Numbered from the stretch's first letter, positions 25,026 through 33,956 are shown. The stretch: 35,838 bases of DNA from Pirellulales bacterium (GCA_016931075.1 JAFGFF010000352.1:1-35838), one strand, 5' to 3'. A program made the numbers and translations. The notes: generated from the letters alone by a model not told the origin.

Positions 25026-26984
25026 TCAGTTCGCCTGTCGAGTCTTCCTCTCAGCTATTTCCGCCTTCAACTTTTCGATCACCTCCTGGACGGCCAAGGC
25101 CCCCAGGTCGCCGTCGATCCGGTCGCGCAGGGCAACCGTGCCGTTTTCCTGCTCCCGCCCGCCGATAACGAGCATGTACGGCACTAGGGCCAACTGGGCG
25201 TCGCGGATCTTGGCCCCGATTTTTTCCGGTCGATAGTCGCCCGACACGCGGAGCCCGGCCTCACGCAAGGTCTGCTCGACCCTGCGGGCGTACTCCTCGA
25301 ATTTCTGGCTCACGACGACCACCCGGGCCTGCTCGGGCGCCAGCCAGAGGGGAAACGCCCCGGCAAAATGTTCAATTAACATGCCGGTGAACCGTTCGAG
25401 CGAGCCGAACGGGGCGCGGTGGATCATCACCGGCCGGTGCGGCTGATTGTCCGGGCCGATGTATTCCAGGTTGAATCGCTCGGGGCCGGGCAGGTTGTAG
25501 TCCAACTGCACGGTGCCCAACTGCCACTCGCGACCAATACAGTCACTGGCCACGAAGTCAGCCTTGGGCCCGTAGAAGGCCGCCTCGCCCACTTCGATTT
25601 CCAGGTTCGGCAGGCCCAGGTCGCGGCAGACCGACTCCAATGCGGCTTCGGCCTTGTCCCAATTGGCCGGGTCACCAACGTACTTGTCGCTCTTCGGATC
25701 GCGGAAACTCAACCGCACGCGGTAGTCATTCAGGCCCAGCGTGCTCAGGACGAATTGAGTCATATCCAGACAGCCGCGGAACTCGTCGGCCACCTGGTCT
25801 TCGGTGCAGAAGATGTGGGCGTCGTCCTGGGTGAAACCTCGTACGCGGGTCATCCCGCTGATCTCGCCCGACTGCTCGAACCGATGGACCAGACCCAACT
25901 CGGCGATCCGCAACGGCAGGTCGCGATAGCTCCGGGGCTTCGACTGATAGATCCGGATGTGGTGAGGGCAATTCATCGGCCGCAACAGGTAGCGGTCGCC
26001 GTCGCTCATCTCGATCGGCGGGAACTGGCTGTCGGCATAGTAAGGGTAATGGCCCGAGGTCTCGTAGAGATGCACCCGGCCGATCGTTGGGGTGTAAACC
26101 GGCTGGTATCCTCGCTTGATCAACTCCCCGTATATAAAACCCTCAAGCTCCCGGCGGATCGTGGCGCCCTTGGGCAACCAAAGGACCAGGCCCGAGCCGA
26201 CCTCGGGATCGATCAGAAACAACTCGAGCTGCTTGCCGAGCACGCGGTGGTCGCGCCGCTTGGCCTCTTCGAGCCGTTGGAGATGCTCTTCCAGGTCCTT
26301 TTTGTCGAACCAGGCGGTGCCGTAAAGCCGTTGGAGTTGCTGTTTCGAGGCGTCGCCCTTCCAGTACGCGCCGGCGACCGAAAGGAGCTTGAACGCGCCG
26401 ATCGCGCCGGCGCTGGGCACGTGCGGCCCTCGGCACAGGTCCAGGAACTCGCCTTGCCGATAGAAGCTGACCGTCTCTTGATCGGCCAGTCCTTCCTGGA
26501 TGTGTTCGACCTTGAGTGTCTGGCCCAACTCGGTGCAAAGCTGGATGGCCTTCTCGCGGGGCTCCTCGATGCGTTCAAACGGCCCGTCTTCCTTCACGAT
26601 CCGGGCCATCTCGGCCTCGATCTTCGGGAAGTCAGCATCACTCAAGGGGTGCTCGCAGTAAAAGTCGTAGTAGAACCCGTTATCGACCGTGGGCCCGAAC
26701 GCGAGTTGGACCCCGTCGAACAGCCGCATGACCGCCCTGGCCATGACGTGGGCGCACGAATGGCGCATAACGTCAAGCGCTTCGGGGTCTTTTTTGGTCA
26801 ACAGGCGAAACTCGATCTCGCCTTCACTCGGCAAGAGCGTGTCGGCCCCGAGGAGTTGCCCATCGGCCACGGCGGCAATCGTCGCCTTGGCCAGGCGGGG
26901 CCCGATGTCGGCAGCAATGTCCAGCGGTCGGACGCGACGCGAATACTCCAGAACATTCCTGTCAGGGAGTTTTATTTTAACCAT
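25026..26984 (-). CDS. thrS: Threonine--tRNA ligase
   Basis: A 652-aa class II synthetase. Order of domains: TGS (about 1-60, [20 protein letters not shown]), the N2 editing domain with [17 protein letters not shown] and [10 protein letters not shown], the catalytic core from about residue 240 with the zinc cysteine in [12 protein letters not shown] (C339) and motif 2 [14 protein letters not shown], then [20 protein letters not shown] (zinc His and motif 3), and the C-terminal anticodon-binding domain ([20 protein letters not shown]). Length is typical. ATG 26984 follows a GAGG Shine-Dalgarno. It is the first gene of the minus-strand translation cluster. Confidence 0.98.
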   Translation of the reverse strand: MVKIKLPDRNVLEYSRRVRPLDIAADIGPRLAKATIAAVADGQLLGADTLLPSEGEIEFRLLTKKDPEALDVMRHSCAHVMARAVMRLFDGVQLAFGPTVDNGFYYDFYCEHPLSDADFPKIEAEMARIVKEDGPFERIEEPREKAIQLCTELGQTLKVEHIQEGLADQETVSFYRQGEFLDLCRGPHVPSAGAIGAFKLLSVAGAYWKGDASKQQLQRLYGTAWFDKKDLEEHLQRLEEAKRRDHRVLGKQLELFLIDPEVGSGLVLWLPKGATIRRELEGFIYGELIKRGYQPVYTPTIGRVHLYETSGHYPYYADSQFPPIEMSDGDRYLLRPMNCPHHIRIYQSKPRSYRDLPLRIAELGLVHRFEQSGEISGMTRVRGFTQDDAHIFCTEDQVADEFRGCLDMTQFVLSTLGLNDYRVRLSFRDPKSDKYVGDPANWDKAEAALESVCRDLGLPNLEIEVGEAAFYGPKADFVASDCIGREWQLGTVQLDYNLPGPERFNLEYIGPDNQPHRPVMIHRAPFGSLERFTGMLIEHFAGAFPLWLAPEQARVVVVSQKFEEYARRVEQTLREAGLRVSGDYRPEKIGAKIRDAQLALVPYMLVIGGREQENGTVALRDRIDGDLGALAVQEVIEKLKAEIAERKTRQAN

Positions 26985-27076
26985 AACCCTCAGTTTGCCT
27001 TGTTTGACAACTCCGTCCGACCCATCGCCGATACAAAGGACGACAGGAAACCGACGGATGAAGTTCGGTTCTCATA

Positions 27077-27106
27077 AGTATAGGACGGGGAATTGGGTTG
27101 TAGCAA
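27077..27106 (-). promoter_or_regulatory. Candidate promoter of thrS
   Basis: On the minus strand, TTGCTA (27106-27101), an 18-bp spacer, TATACT (27082-27077; 5 of 6). The leader to the ATG at 26984 is about 85 bases and holds a short inverted repeat AACCGA/TCGGTT. No T-box consensus was recognised. Confidence 0.45.
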
Positions 27107-27119
27107 TAGGGAAGGGATT

Positions 27120-27145
27120 GGGGGCTAGGGGCTCGGGACTGGGGG
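27120..27145 (+). repeat. G-quadruplex-type G-tract array
   Basis: G5-CTA-G4-CTC-G3-ACT-G5: four G-runs with 3-nt loops, satisfying the usual G3+N1-7 rule. It lies in the gap between the divergent thrS and ThiF-like genes, just upstream of the thrS promoter candidate, so the G-rich strand is the coding strand of the ThiF-like gene. Confidence 0.6.
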
Positions 27146-27165
27146 CTAGAGATTGGAACCGAGCG

Positions 27166-27181
27166 GGGGACGTAAGTCCCC
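27166..27181. repeat. Single palindromic unit GGGGAC-GTAA-GTCCCC
   Basis: A perfect 6-bp hairpin with a GTAA loop, flanked by GAGCG and TGTTC. It resembles one arm of the paired palindromes elsewhere in this window but has a different sequence and no partner nearby. It would lie in the leader of the ThiF-like gene. Confidence 0.5.
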
Positions 27182-27256
27182 TGTTCCGTCACGCGGAGTT
27201 CCTTGGTGCAGGTGGAAGTGTTGCGTGTGGGGGTGGTTGGGGCTACTGTGGTGGCC

Positions 27257-28078
27257 ATGGATTCCTCATTCCCGGTTGACGACTTAGGACGATTCGCGCG
27301 GCAGGTCTGCTTCGAAGGTCTTGGGGTCGAGGGGCAACGCCGGTTGCGAGCGGGACGGGCGCTGGTCTGCGGGTGCGGGGCGCTGGGTAGCATCGTAGCC
27401 GGGACCCTGGTCCGCGCCGGGGCCGGCCTGGTGCGGATCGTCGACCCTGACGTGGTCGAAGAGGTCAATCTCCAACGACAGGTCCTTTTTGACGAGCAAG
27501 ACGCGGCCAGTCGAGCGCTAAAGGTCACGGCCGCGGCGGCCAAGCTGCGACTGGCCAATTCGGACGTGACAGTCGAGCCGATCCTCGCCCGGGCGACGCA
27601 CGAAAACATCTTCTCGCTCTGCGAGGGAATCGACGTGATCGTCGACGCGACGGACAATTTTCCATCGCGTTTTCTTCTGAACGACGCGTCCATTCACTTG
27701 AACATACCCTGGATCTACGGCGGGTGTCTCGGGGCCCAGGGCCAGACGATGACAATCCTGCCCGGCCGGACGGCCTGTCTCCGGTGCCTTATGCCCGAGT
27801 GCCCACTGGTCGAGGCCACGCCCACCTGTGTCACGGCCGGCATCCTCGGCCCGATCGTTGGGGTGATCGCTTCGATCGAAGCCCTCGAGGCCATCAAGAT
27901 CCTGAGCGGCCGTGAGGAGGCCGTCTCCCGCAATCTGACCGTGATCGACCTCTGGACCAACAAAATCCGCCAGATCAACACCCGCTCGCTCCGCGACCAG
28001 GTCGACTGCCCTGCCTGCAAACAAGGTCAGCTCTCCTGGCTGTCGGGATCATCATCCCCTGGTATACTGCCGGAATGA
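27257..28078 (+). CDS. ThiF/MoeB-type E1-like adenylyltransferase
   Basis: A 273-aa enzyme of the family that adenylates the C-terminal glycine of ubiquitin-like sulfur carriers (ThiS, MoaD and relatives). ATG 27257 (MDSSFPVDDLGRFARQVCFE) is preferred over an upstream TTG, since family homology starts with GRFARQ. Nucleotide loop VCGCGALGS (G39-G44), then VDPDVVEEVNLQRQVLF (the Arg-containing motif that contacts ATP), DATDNFPSRFLLND, and the catalytic-type cysteine in TPTCVTAGI (C191). Zinc is likely held by C174/C177 and C251/C254. Length and order match MoeB. Its stop overlaps the kinase start (ATGA), so the two are translationally coupled. No ThiS/MoaD-like carrier is nearby, so the pathway (thiamine, molybdopterin or other) is open. 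Confidence 0.9.
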   Translation: MDSSFPVDDLGRFARQVCFEGLGVEGQRRLRAGRALVCGCGALGSIVAGTLVRAGAGLVRIVDPDVVEEVNLQRQVLFDEQDAASRALKVTAAAAKLRLANSDVTVEPILARATHENIFSLCEGIDVIVDATDNFPSRFLLNDASIHLNIPWIYGGCLGAQGQTMTILPGRTACLRCLMPECPLVEATPTCVTAGILGPIVGVIASIEALEAIKILSGREEAVSRNLTVIDLWTNKIRQINTRSLRDQVDCPACKQGQLSWLSGSSSPGILPE

Positions 28079-30309
28079 GCACTGACGCCACGCAGCCTCA
28101 GGGGGGTGACGAGCGACGCCGGTCGCAGCAAATCAGTCTGCAGCGGGACCGGCCGCCGCTTGCCGTGCCGGGCTACGAGCCCGAGCAGTTCCTCGGCATG
28201 GGGGCCTACGGCGAGGTCTGGGTGGCGATCGAGCGGAACACGGGCAGGCGGGTCGCGGTCAAGTACTACACCCATCGCGGAGGGCTCGACTGGTCGTTGC
28301 TCTCGCGCGAGGTCGAGAAGCTGGCCTTCCTCTTCGCCGACCGGCACGTCGTCCAGCTCCTGCATGTCGGCTGGGACGCCGATCCGCCCTACTACATCAT
28401 GGAGTACCTCGAACAGGGCTCCCTGGCCGAGCGGCTCCACGAGCAAGGCGCCCTGCCGGTCGCCGAAGCGGTCGAATTGTTCCGCAACGTGGCTATCGGA
28501 CTAGTTCATGCCCACGACAAGGGCGTCCTGCACTGCGACTTGAAGCCGGCCAACATCCTGCTGGACCAGGACGGCAACCCGCGGCTGGCCGATTTTGGTC
28601 AGTCACGGCTCTCAACGGAACAAGCCCCTGCGTTGGGCACGCTTTTCTACATGGCCCCCGAGCAGGCCAAGCTGACCGAGACGCCTGACGCCCGATGGGA
28701 CGTCTACGCCCTGGGCGCGGTCCTCTACACCATGCTGACCGGCCACCCACCCCATTGGTCGAACCAGACCGTGCGGGACTTGGACAAGATCGACGACTTG
28801 AAGCGGCGGTTAAGCGTCTACCGACGCTTCCTGCGGCGGTCGCCCCCTCCGGTCGAGCATCGCCGGGTGCGGGGCGTCGACCGGGCGCTGGCCGAAATCA
28901 TCGACCGGTGCCTGGCGATCGATCCGGCCGATCGGTTCCCCGACGTTCAGGCCGTTTTGGCCGCGTTGGACGCCCGGCAAACACGTCGCGCCCGTCGGCC
29001 CGCCCTGTTGCTCGGCGCAATCGGCCCGGCACTGTTGTTGAGCGTGGTCACCTGGTTTGCCTGGCAAGGTTTCTCCGGGGCCATGCAGAAATCCAACGAC
29101 GCACTCATCAAGGGAGCCCACCTGGCCAATCGGGCCGACGCGAGAAACTTGGCCAACCTGGCCGGCAAAGATCTGGGCATCCGTATCCGTGCGGTCGAAG
29201 CCTTGGCCGAGTCGCCCGAGTTGCGCCGCGCCCTGGTCAAGGCCGTCGGACCGGATTCTGAACTCGCGCCGCTTCTCGAACGGTTGAGTGATCCAACGCT
29301 CCCAGAAGAGGAATTGGAACCGCTCCGCACGGCATTCTTCGAAGACAACCGAATACGGCTTGCCCTGCAGGATGTCTTTTCTGCCAAGGTGACTGCCGAG
29401 GTGACCAAGCAGCGAATCGGCGAGACATCGGGCTGGTTCTTGAACGACGTCCGCGGCGTGCAGGTGGCCCGAGTGCCCGCGCCGAGAAAGCTGACCATCG
29501 GCAAGAACTTCGGCTGGCGGACCTATTTTTGTGGTACTGTCGATGATCATGAGAAATCATGGCGGCCCGGCCCCGACGACCACATCACCCAAACCCATCT
29601 TTCGGCCGTCTACCAAAGCCAGGCCAACGACCGGTGGATCGTGGCCATCTCGGCACCGGTGTTCGCCGATTCGCAGAAGAAGGTTTTTCTGGGCGTGGTG
29701 GCCGTGATGGTCGAGGTAGGCCGTTTTGTCGATTTCCAGGGCGACGACCCCCATCGGCTGGCCGTCCTGGTCGACTGGCGCAAGGGTCGCAATCGGGGAC
29801 TTATCCTCCAACATCCGGCTATGGAGGAACTGCTCCGCCGCCGCCGCCACCTGCCCGAGGAGAAGCTTCGCGAATACCGGGTTGATCTCATCAAACAGGC
29901 CGACGAAGCGGGAGGCCGCTTGACCGGCTACGTGGATCCGCTGAGCAACATCCCCGCCGGCCGGCAACGCTGGCTGGCCGAGTCGGCGCCCGTGCGGATC
30001 GAAGGTCGGCCGGTCGACCGGAACGACTGCTTTATGGTCGTGATGCAGGAAGCCTACCAAGGCAGAATCGGCTCGACCTTGGCCAATCTCAAAACCAACC
30101 TGCTCCGCTGGGGGCTGGCCGCGCTGGCTGCGATCGCGGCGATCATGGTCGGACTATGGTGGCTGGCCCTGCGAATGCTGGGTGGCTCGACCACTTCACG
30201 AAGCCGCCCTCCACGCCCCGTGACGGCCTCCTCCGAACCAACTCCCTCCCACACTCCCGGCTCCTCCGCCAGCGCCACGCCCGGCCAACCGACTGAAGCG
30301 GTGGAGTAG
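28075..30309 (+). CDS. Membrane Ser/Thr protein kinase (Hanks type) with Cache-like extracytoplasmic sensor
   Basis: A 744-aa receptor-like kinase. The cytoplasmic kinase domain covers about residues 38-300: glycine loop LGMGAYGEVW, VAVKYY with K63, catalytic loop HCDLKPANI with D155, DFG as ADFGQ (D173), and MAPEQ. The residue before the catalytic Asp is Cys, so this is a non-RD kinase, a class usually not switched by activation-loop phosphorylation. A first membrane helix lies at about 309-333 (ALLLGAIGPALLLSVVTWFA), a second at about 679-702 (LAALAAIAAIMVGLWW). The ~345 residues between resemble a double Cache sensor (FGWRTYF, HLSAVYQSQANDRWIVAISA, GVVAVMVEVGRFVDF). A Pro/Ser/Thr-rich tail follows. 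It probably senses a small ligand outside the cytoplasmic membrane. The ATGA overlap with the E1-like gene argues for joint expression. Confidence 0.92.
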   Translation: MSTDATQPQGGDERRRSQQISLQRDRPPLAVPGYEPEQFLGMGAYGEVWVAIERNTGRRVAVKYYTHRGGLDWSLLSREVEKLAFLFADRHVVQLLHVGWDADPPYYIMEYLEQGSLAERLHEQGALPVAEAVELFRNVAIGLVHAHDKGVLHCDLKPANILLDQDGNPRLADFGQSRLSTEQAPALGTLFYMAPEQAKLTETPDARWDVYALGAVLYTMLTGHPPHWSNQTVRDLDKIDDLKRRLSVYRRFLRRSPPPVEHRRVRGVDRALAEIIDRCLAIDPADRFPDVQAVLAALDARQTRRARRPALLLGAIGPALLLSVVTWFAWQGFSGAMQKSNDALIKGAHLANRADARNLANLAGKDLGIRIRAVEALAESPELRRALVKAVGPDSELAPLLERLSDPTLPEEELEPLRTAFFEDNRIRLALQDVFSAKVTAEVTKQRIGETSGWFLNDVRGVQVARVPAPRKLTIGKNFGWRTYFCGTVDDHEKSWRPGPDDHITQTHLSAVYQSQANDRWIVAISAPVFADSQKKVFLGVVAVMVEVGRFVDFQGDDPHRLAVLVDWRKGRNRGLILQHPAMEELLRRRRHLPEEKLREYRVDLIKQADEAGGRLTGYVDPLSNIPAGRQRWLAESAPVRIEGRPVDRNDCFMVVMQEAYQGRIGSTLANLKTNLLRWGLAALAAIAAIMVGLWWLALRMLGGSTTSRSRPPRPVTASSEPTPSHTPGSSASATPGQPTEAVE

Positions 30310-30344
30310 GGAACCTTCAAGGGCACTGCCGGCGCACGACGCCA

Positions 30345-31658
30345 TCAACCGGTAAGAAGCCGATGCGCTTTCAGAATGAGTCTCTTGAGCCGGGTTCTCA
30401 CTCGGATCAACCACGAATCGTAAATCGGCACATCTTTGTACGCGGGAAGGTCGGGATACTTCCTTTCCCAGGAAAAGTCCGCCGGCAGAAACGTGTCGCG
30501 AAGTTTCTCGAACACGGCTGTCCCGGGAAAGAGAATGACCTTGTTCGCGACGATTGTCTCGCTCCCTTTCACCCCGGCGCGCAGCAGCGTCACCACGGTC
30601 CGAAGAACGTCGACAAGCGTCTCGCCCGGAAAGTTGAGTATGAGCGAGCACCGCGTGACGATGCCGTGTTTCTTCACGATCCGCAGAGCGCGGATTTGCT
30701 GAGACGACGTAATTCTCTTGTTCATAAGCTTTAGGACTCGGTTGGATCCGCTCTCAAACCCGAAGGAGAGCATGCGGCATCCCATTTCCCTCGCGATTTT
30801 GATCTTCTGCTCGTCTACGGCGTCCGCCCGAGTGTAGGCACCCCACTGGAACTCAATACCCCGGGCCCTGACTTCCTCGTGGATCGCGTTCAACCGCTTG
30901 CTTTTCAACAGAAAATGGTCGTCGTAGATGAAGACCATCTTGCCCGGAAAAGTCTGCAAGACCTTCTCCAACTCGTCGACGAAAACCCGGGGCGACATCC
31001 AGCGGATCGTTCGGAAGTTCATCAGGCGGGCCGCGCAAAAACTGCAATCGAATGGGCAGCCGCGCGAACTCAACAACGGCACGATTTCCGGTTCGCCCTT
31101 GATGGGCAGCGTCAACTGATAGTCCTCCGCTCGCTTCAGCAGGCTCCAGTCGATAAGCGAGATGTCGTCGATGTCCTTCTTCACCGTCTGCAAGGGATTG
31201 AGGCAATAGGCCGTTTCCGACAAGAACGCGATGTCCTGGATGTCGGAGAAATCGTGGTTACCGGCTTCCAGGTGATCCAAAATCTTCAGAAGAGAGATCT
31301 CGCCGTCGTTGAACACGTAGAAGTCGACGGGGACGTTCCGAGGAAATTCGCGCACGATCGTGTGATGGGCTCCGCCAACGGCGATCTTCAAATCGGCGAA
31401 ATCCCGCCGCAGCCGCTTTGCCAGATCGTATGCGCTGTGACGCTCGTGCGAGTTGCAGGTTATTCCCGCCAGGGCGACGTCGTTGGCCTGGATGAATTCG
31501 GCCAGATGGGAGTAGTCGTCGTCGAGTTGCATGTCATAGTAGTGAACTCGATGCCCCGACACGCGGTTAATGAAGCTGGCGATGTACAAAAGTCCGATCT
31601 GAAAACCAAAACCCTTCGCGGATCCGAAGGTGCTGCACTTGATGACGACGGCGTTCAT
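30345..31658 (-). CDS. Radical SAM protein with N-terminal B12-binding-type domain
   Basis: A 437-aa enzyme. The N-terminal part (to about residue 140) resembles the cobalamin-binding Rossmann domain of the BchE/MiaB-like superfamily (GFQIGLLYIASFINRVSGHR, VALAGITCNSHERHSAYDLA, KIAVGGAHHTIV), though the canonical DxHxxG cobalamin motif is not evident. The radical SAM cluster motif RGCPFDCSFCAA gives C201, C205 and C208 for the [4Fe-4S] cluster that cleaves SAM. MGCRMLSFGFESGSNRVLKL is the SAM-binding GxIxGxxE-like block. No glycosyl-transferase or SPASM tail is visible. Such proteins methylate or rearrange lipids, hopanoids, tetrapyrroles or natural products; the substrate here is unknown. 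It is convergent with the kinase gene. Confidence 0.88.
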   Translation of the reverse strand: MNAVVIKCSTFGSAKGFGFQIGLLYIASFINRVSGHRVHYYDMQLDDDYSHLAEFIQANDVALAGITCNSHERHSAYDLAKRLRRDFADLKIAVGGAHHTIVREFPRNVPVDFYVFNDGEISLLKILDHLEAGNHDFSDIQDIAFLSETAYCLNPLQTVKKDIDDISLIDWSLLKRAEDYQLTLPIKGEPEIVPLLSSRGCPFDCSFCAARLMNFRTIRWMSPRVFVDELEKVLQTFPGKMVFIYDDHFLLKSKRLNAIHEEVRARGIEFQWGAYTRADAVDEQKIKIAREMGCRMLSFGFESGSNRVLKLMNKRITSSQQIRALRIVKKHGIVTRCSLILNFPGETLVDVLRTVVTLLRAGVKGSETIVANKVILFPGTAVFEKLRDTFLPADFSWERKYPDLPAYKDVPIYDSWLIRVRTRLKRLILKAHRLLTG

Positions 31659-31838
31659 TCCGTGAATTGTCTAAATGAAAGAGCATCGAAAATGAAGGCT
31701 GGACGTTGACAAACGGGAGTCACAGTCCGGGAAACACAACAAGGTCATTCTGACCGGGTTGGGCAAATGCCGCAAGATTGGTGTTGCCCCAGCAGTGGTG
31801 CCCAGTGAAGAACTTTCCCGAAATGCCGACAAGGCTTC

Positions 31839-32744
31839 TCAGGCTCCAGGATTTTCAGAACCTGCATACCCGGGAGGCGGACCTATCGGTGGTGGGCTTT
31901 CTGGTTCGGGCATGGGCTGGCCGATCTCGCGGAGGTGGGCGAGGTCCGATTCGGCGATGAGGAGGTTCGTCAGCAGCGCGTTTGCGTTGGTCGACACGTC
32001 CCCATCCTTATCCACCGTCTCGGTGACCATCTGGACCGTGACATAAGCACTGTCCGAGCAGGTGGCGCAGTGGGCCAGGTCGACGCGCAGGTAGACCGAC
32101 GCCTCGGGCGGGGCGACCGACAGCTCCATCAGAACTGTAAGGTCCCCGGTTTTAAGCCGCTCGAGCACGGCTTCCTGTCCCGGCCCGATCACCAGCCGCC
32201 GCACGTCTTCTTCAAGCTGATTCCACGTCCCGCACCGCTCACAGAACGTCAATGTGGCCGTCACGCCATAGGCGATCAGCGTGGCCAACCCGATAATAAC
32301 GCCCGCTTCAATCAACCAGACAATCGCCAGGACTATGCCGGTGACCGGCTTTTCCCCGAATCCCCAGTAGCCTTCTTCGTAGAAGATGGCTATGTGATGA
32401 GCCAGCCAACGTGGATGAAAGGCCAGAACGTAGTCGGGAAAACCTACCCTTGCGATCAAGTCCACGCCCCAGGCAATATAGAGCCCCATCAGGCCGAAGA
32501 TCAGCCCGAACACACCGATGACCATTGGGTTGCGGATCTTCCCCGCTTTGGCCGTGTGACCGATGGCCATGCCGATGGCGACCCCGAACCCGGCGGTGGC
32601 CAGGAAATTTACGTAAATGAACGGCACATGGACGATCAGCAGCGAGTAGACAATGGCCAAAACGCAGGCCGTTGCCAGCCCGGCCAAAAACGTCATGACC
32701 AGCCCGACTGGCGACACAGCGCCCGAATGGCGATAGTATTCCAT
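31839..32744 (-). CDS. Multi-pass membrane protein with two CxxC pairs, unknown
   Basis: A 301-aa protein. I choose ATG 32744 (MEYYRHSGAVSPVGLVMTFL) because GGGGAG stands 6 bases before it; an ATG 15 bases upstream is less well placed. Four likely membrane helices: about residues 13-36, 42-62, 73-92 and 135-158. After them comes FCERCGTW and, about 65 residues later, HCATCSDS; together four Cys could bind one zinc as a split ribbon. The C-terminus is Pro-rich (PMPEPESPPPIGPPPGYAG). I do not recognise the family beyond 'planctomycete membrane protein with zinc-ribbon-like Cys'. It is 180 bp upstream of the radical SAM gene on the same strand. Confidence 0.7.
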   Translation of the reverse strand: MEYYRHSGAVSPVGLVMTFLAGLATACVLAIVYSLLIVHVPFIYVNFLATAGFGVAIGMAIGHTAKAGKIRNPMVIGVFGLIFGLMGLYIAWGVDLIARVGFPDYVLAFHPRWLAHHIAIFYEEGYWGFGEKPVTGIVLAIVWLIEAGVIIGLATLIAYGVTATLTFCERCGTWNQLEEDVRRLVIGPGQEAVLERLKTGDLTVLMELSVAPPEASVYLRVDLAHCATCSDSAYVTVQMVTETVDKDGDVSTNANALLTNLLIAESDLAHLREIGQPMPEPESPPPIGPPPGYAGSENPGA

Positions 32745-32916
32745 CGCGTTCTCCCCCATTGCGGTACAGAACCCTAAACCACTGTGGGGTCATTGTGCCT
32801 CGATCCGCCTAAATGTGCAAGCCTGGTCACGGCAACACGATGCGCCCAGGCTTGGGTCAAACCCACGACAAATAAACCGCCCGTCCGCATCGCGAAGCAC
32901 CCGCCCACCGGGGGAA

Positions 32917-32945
32917 TTGACAGTTTAGCCGGGGGGTTCCATAAT
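32917..32945 (+). promoter_or_regulatory. Strong sigma70-type promoter of the second PEP-CTERM gene
   Basis: Perfect TTGACA (32917-32922), 17-bp spacer, CATAAT (32940-32945; 5 of 6). This is the best promoter-like pair in the window. It gives a leader of about 140 bases before the ATG at 33093. Upstream lies an inverted repeat CAAGCCTGG (32818-32826) / CCAGGCTTG (32846-32854). The 348-bp gap from the divergent membrane-protein gene holds no other gene that I can support. Confidence 0.65.
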
Positions 32946-33092
32946 GGCGATCTCTATTCTCGGCATTGTGGCCTTTGCGCACGGCGGCGTCGCGGGAGAG
33001 ACGAACGCCGGATGGTACGGAGACGGGAAGAGGCACGACCGTCTACCGTAATTCTATTAGGGTTTGCGCATCTTTGGTGAGGGGAGACTGCC

Positions 33093-33800
33093 ATGAAGCA
33101 TCTTGTGAAACTACTTGTTGTCTTGGCGTGCGTTGTTGCGTGGAGCACCGGCGCGGTGGCCGAGGACCGTTGGCCGCCGCCTTGGGATCTATCGCTTCCG
33201 AATCAGACCCTCCAGACCTGGGACTTCGCCAAGTACTGGACTGAGTTGCCGCCGATCGGCACGACAATGGAACCGGGGTGGGAAGTCCTCCCCTTGGGAC
33301 CGGTTGAAAATCCATACGGCCAGCCGACCCTGACGTTCCTGGATCCCGTGACCATTCAGGAAGTGGATGGACCGGACGGCGAGTCTATCGTGACCGTGCA
33401 TATTGACGGTGACGGCACCGGCGGTGGATACGGGAAAGTAAGCATTTTCATCCCGAACTTCCCCGAACCGAACGCGGTCAAGAAGGTCTTCTGGCAGATG
33501 ACGGCCGACAAGTCGGCCACGCCCAAGGGCGATCCGCCGACGACCAATCCGCCGGGAACGAACGTGCCGACGAACTATCCACAGATCGGACTGGGTGGCA
33601 CGTGGTACACGTACAACGGTATGATCGAGATTCGCCCCAACCCGGAAGGGGAGTGGCTCACGTTTGAGTTGGCCGCCAGCACGAACATTGACCAGATCGT
33701 GGTTAAGACGGTCTGCACAAATGTGCCCGAACCCTCGACATTTGTACTAATCGGCTGCGGCCTGGTCAGCCTCCTTGTGGTCATCCGGCGGCGGCGCTAG
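33093..33800 (+). CDS. PEP-CTERM anchored exported protein, unknown function
   Basis: A 235-aa protein with GGGGAGA before ATG 33093. A signal peptide covers residues 1-23 (MKHLVKLLVVLACVVAWSTG). The C-terminus is a clear PEP-CTERM signal: VPEPSTFVLIGCGLVSLLVV followed by IRRRR. The mature part is rich in aromatic residues, Pro and Gly and likely beta-structured; it has one acidic Gly-rich stretch (VHIDGDGTGGGYGKV) and a linker with TTNPPGTNVPTN. No enzymatic motif is visible. By the PEP-CTERM model it would be exported and attached at the outer surface or into the matrix. It has its own promoter and terminator, so it is monocistronic. Confidence 0.88.
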   Translation: MKHLVKLLVVLACVVAWSTGAVAEDRWPPPWDLSLPNQTLQTWDFAKYWTELPPIGTTMEPGWEVLPLGPVENPYGQPTLTFLDPVTIQEVDGPDGESIVTVHIDGDGTGGGYGKVSIFIPNFPEPNAVKKVFWQMTADKSATPKGDPPTTNPPGTNVPTNYPQIGLGGTWYTYNGMIEIRPNPEGEWLTFELAASTNIDQIVVKTVCTNVPEPSTFVLIGCGLVSLLVVIRRRR

Positions 33801-33831
33801 TCGGCACGATCCCTTGATTACCAGATAAACG

Positions 33832-33870
33832 AAAACCACCCCCGGCCCACGCGACCGGGGGTGGTTTTTT
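33832..33870 (+). terminator. Intrinsic terminator of the second PEP-CTERM gene
   Basis: AAAACCACCCCCGG (33832-33845) pairs perfectly with CCGGGGGTGGTTTT (33855-33868) across a 9-nt loop, and a T-run ends at 33870. It begins 31 bases after the stop codon. The A-run on the other side lets it work in both directions. Confidence 0.92.
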
Positions 33871-33927
33871 ATACGCGGCGTCGGCATTGTCGACTCGCCT
33901 CACATCAGTTTGCTTGCTCAGGTGGTC

Positions 33928-33956
33928 TTGAGGTTCCCTGGCCCCAGGGCTATGCT
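33928..33956 (+). promoter_or_regulatory. Candidate promoter of the cyclase gene with a palindrome in the spacer
   Basis: TTGAGG (33928-33933), a 17-bp spacer, TATGCT (33951-33956; 4 of 6). The spacer contains CCCTGG-CC-CCAGGG (33936-33949), a perfect palindrome placed where a repressor or activator could bind. The gene starts at 34007. Confidence 0.45.

Noticed and set aside
26985-27076. Possible T-box riboswitch before thrS
   Set aside because: No T-box sequence (UGGN bulge region with conserved stem I motifs) could be found, and T-boxes are not expected in planctomycetes.
25419-27077. A 552-codon plus-strand frame opposite thrS
   Set aside because: ThrS is unmistakable on the minus strand; the plus frame is a GC shadow.
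32784-33080. A 98-codon plus-strand frame before the second PEP-CTERM gene
   Set aside because: It spans a strong promoter and leader, and the peptide has no recognisable features.
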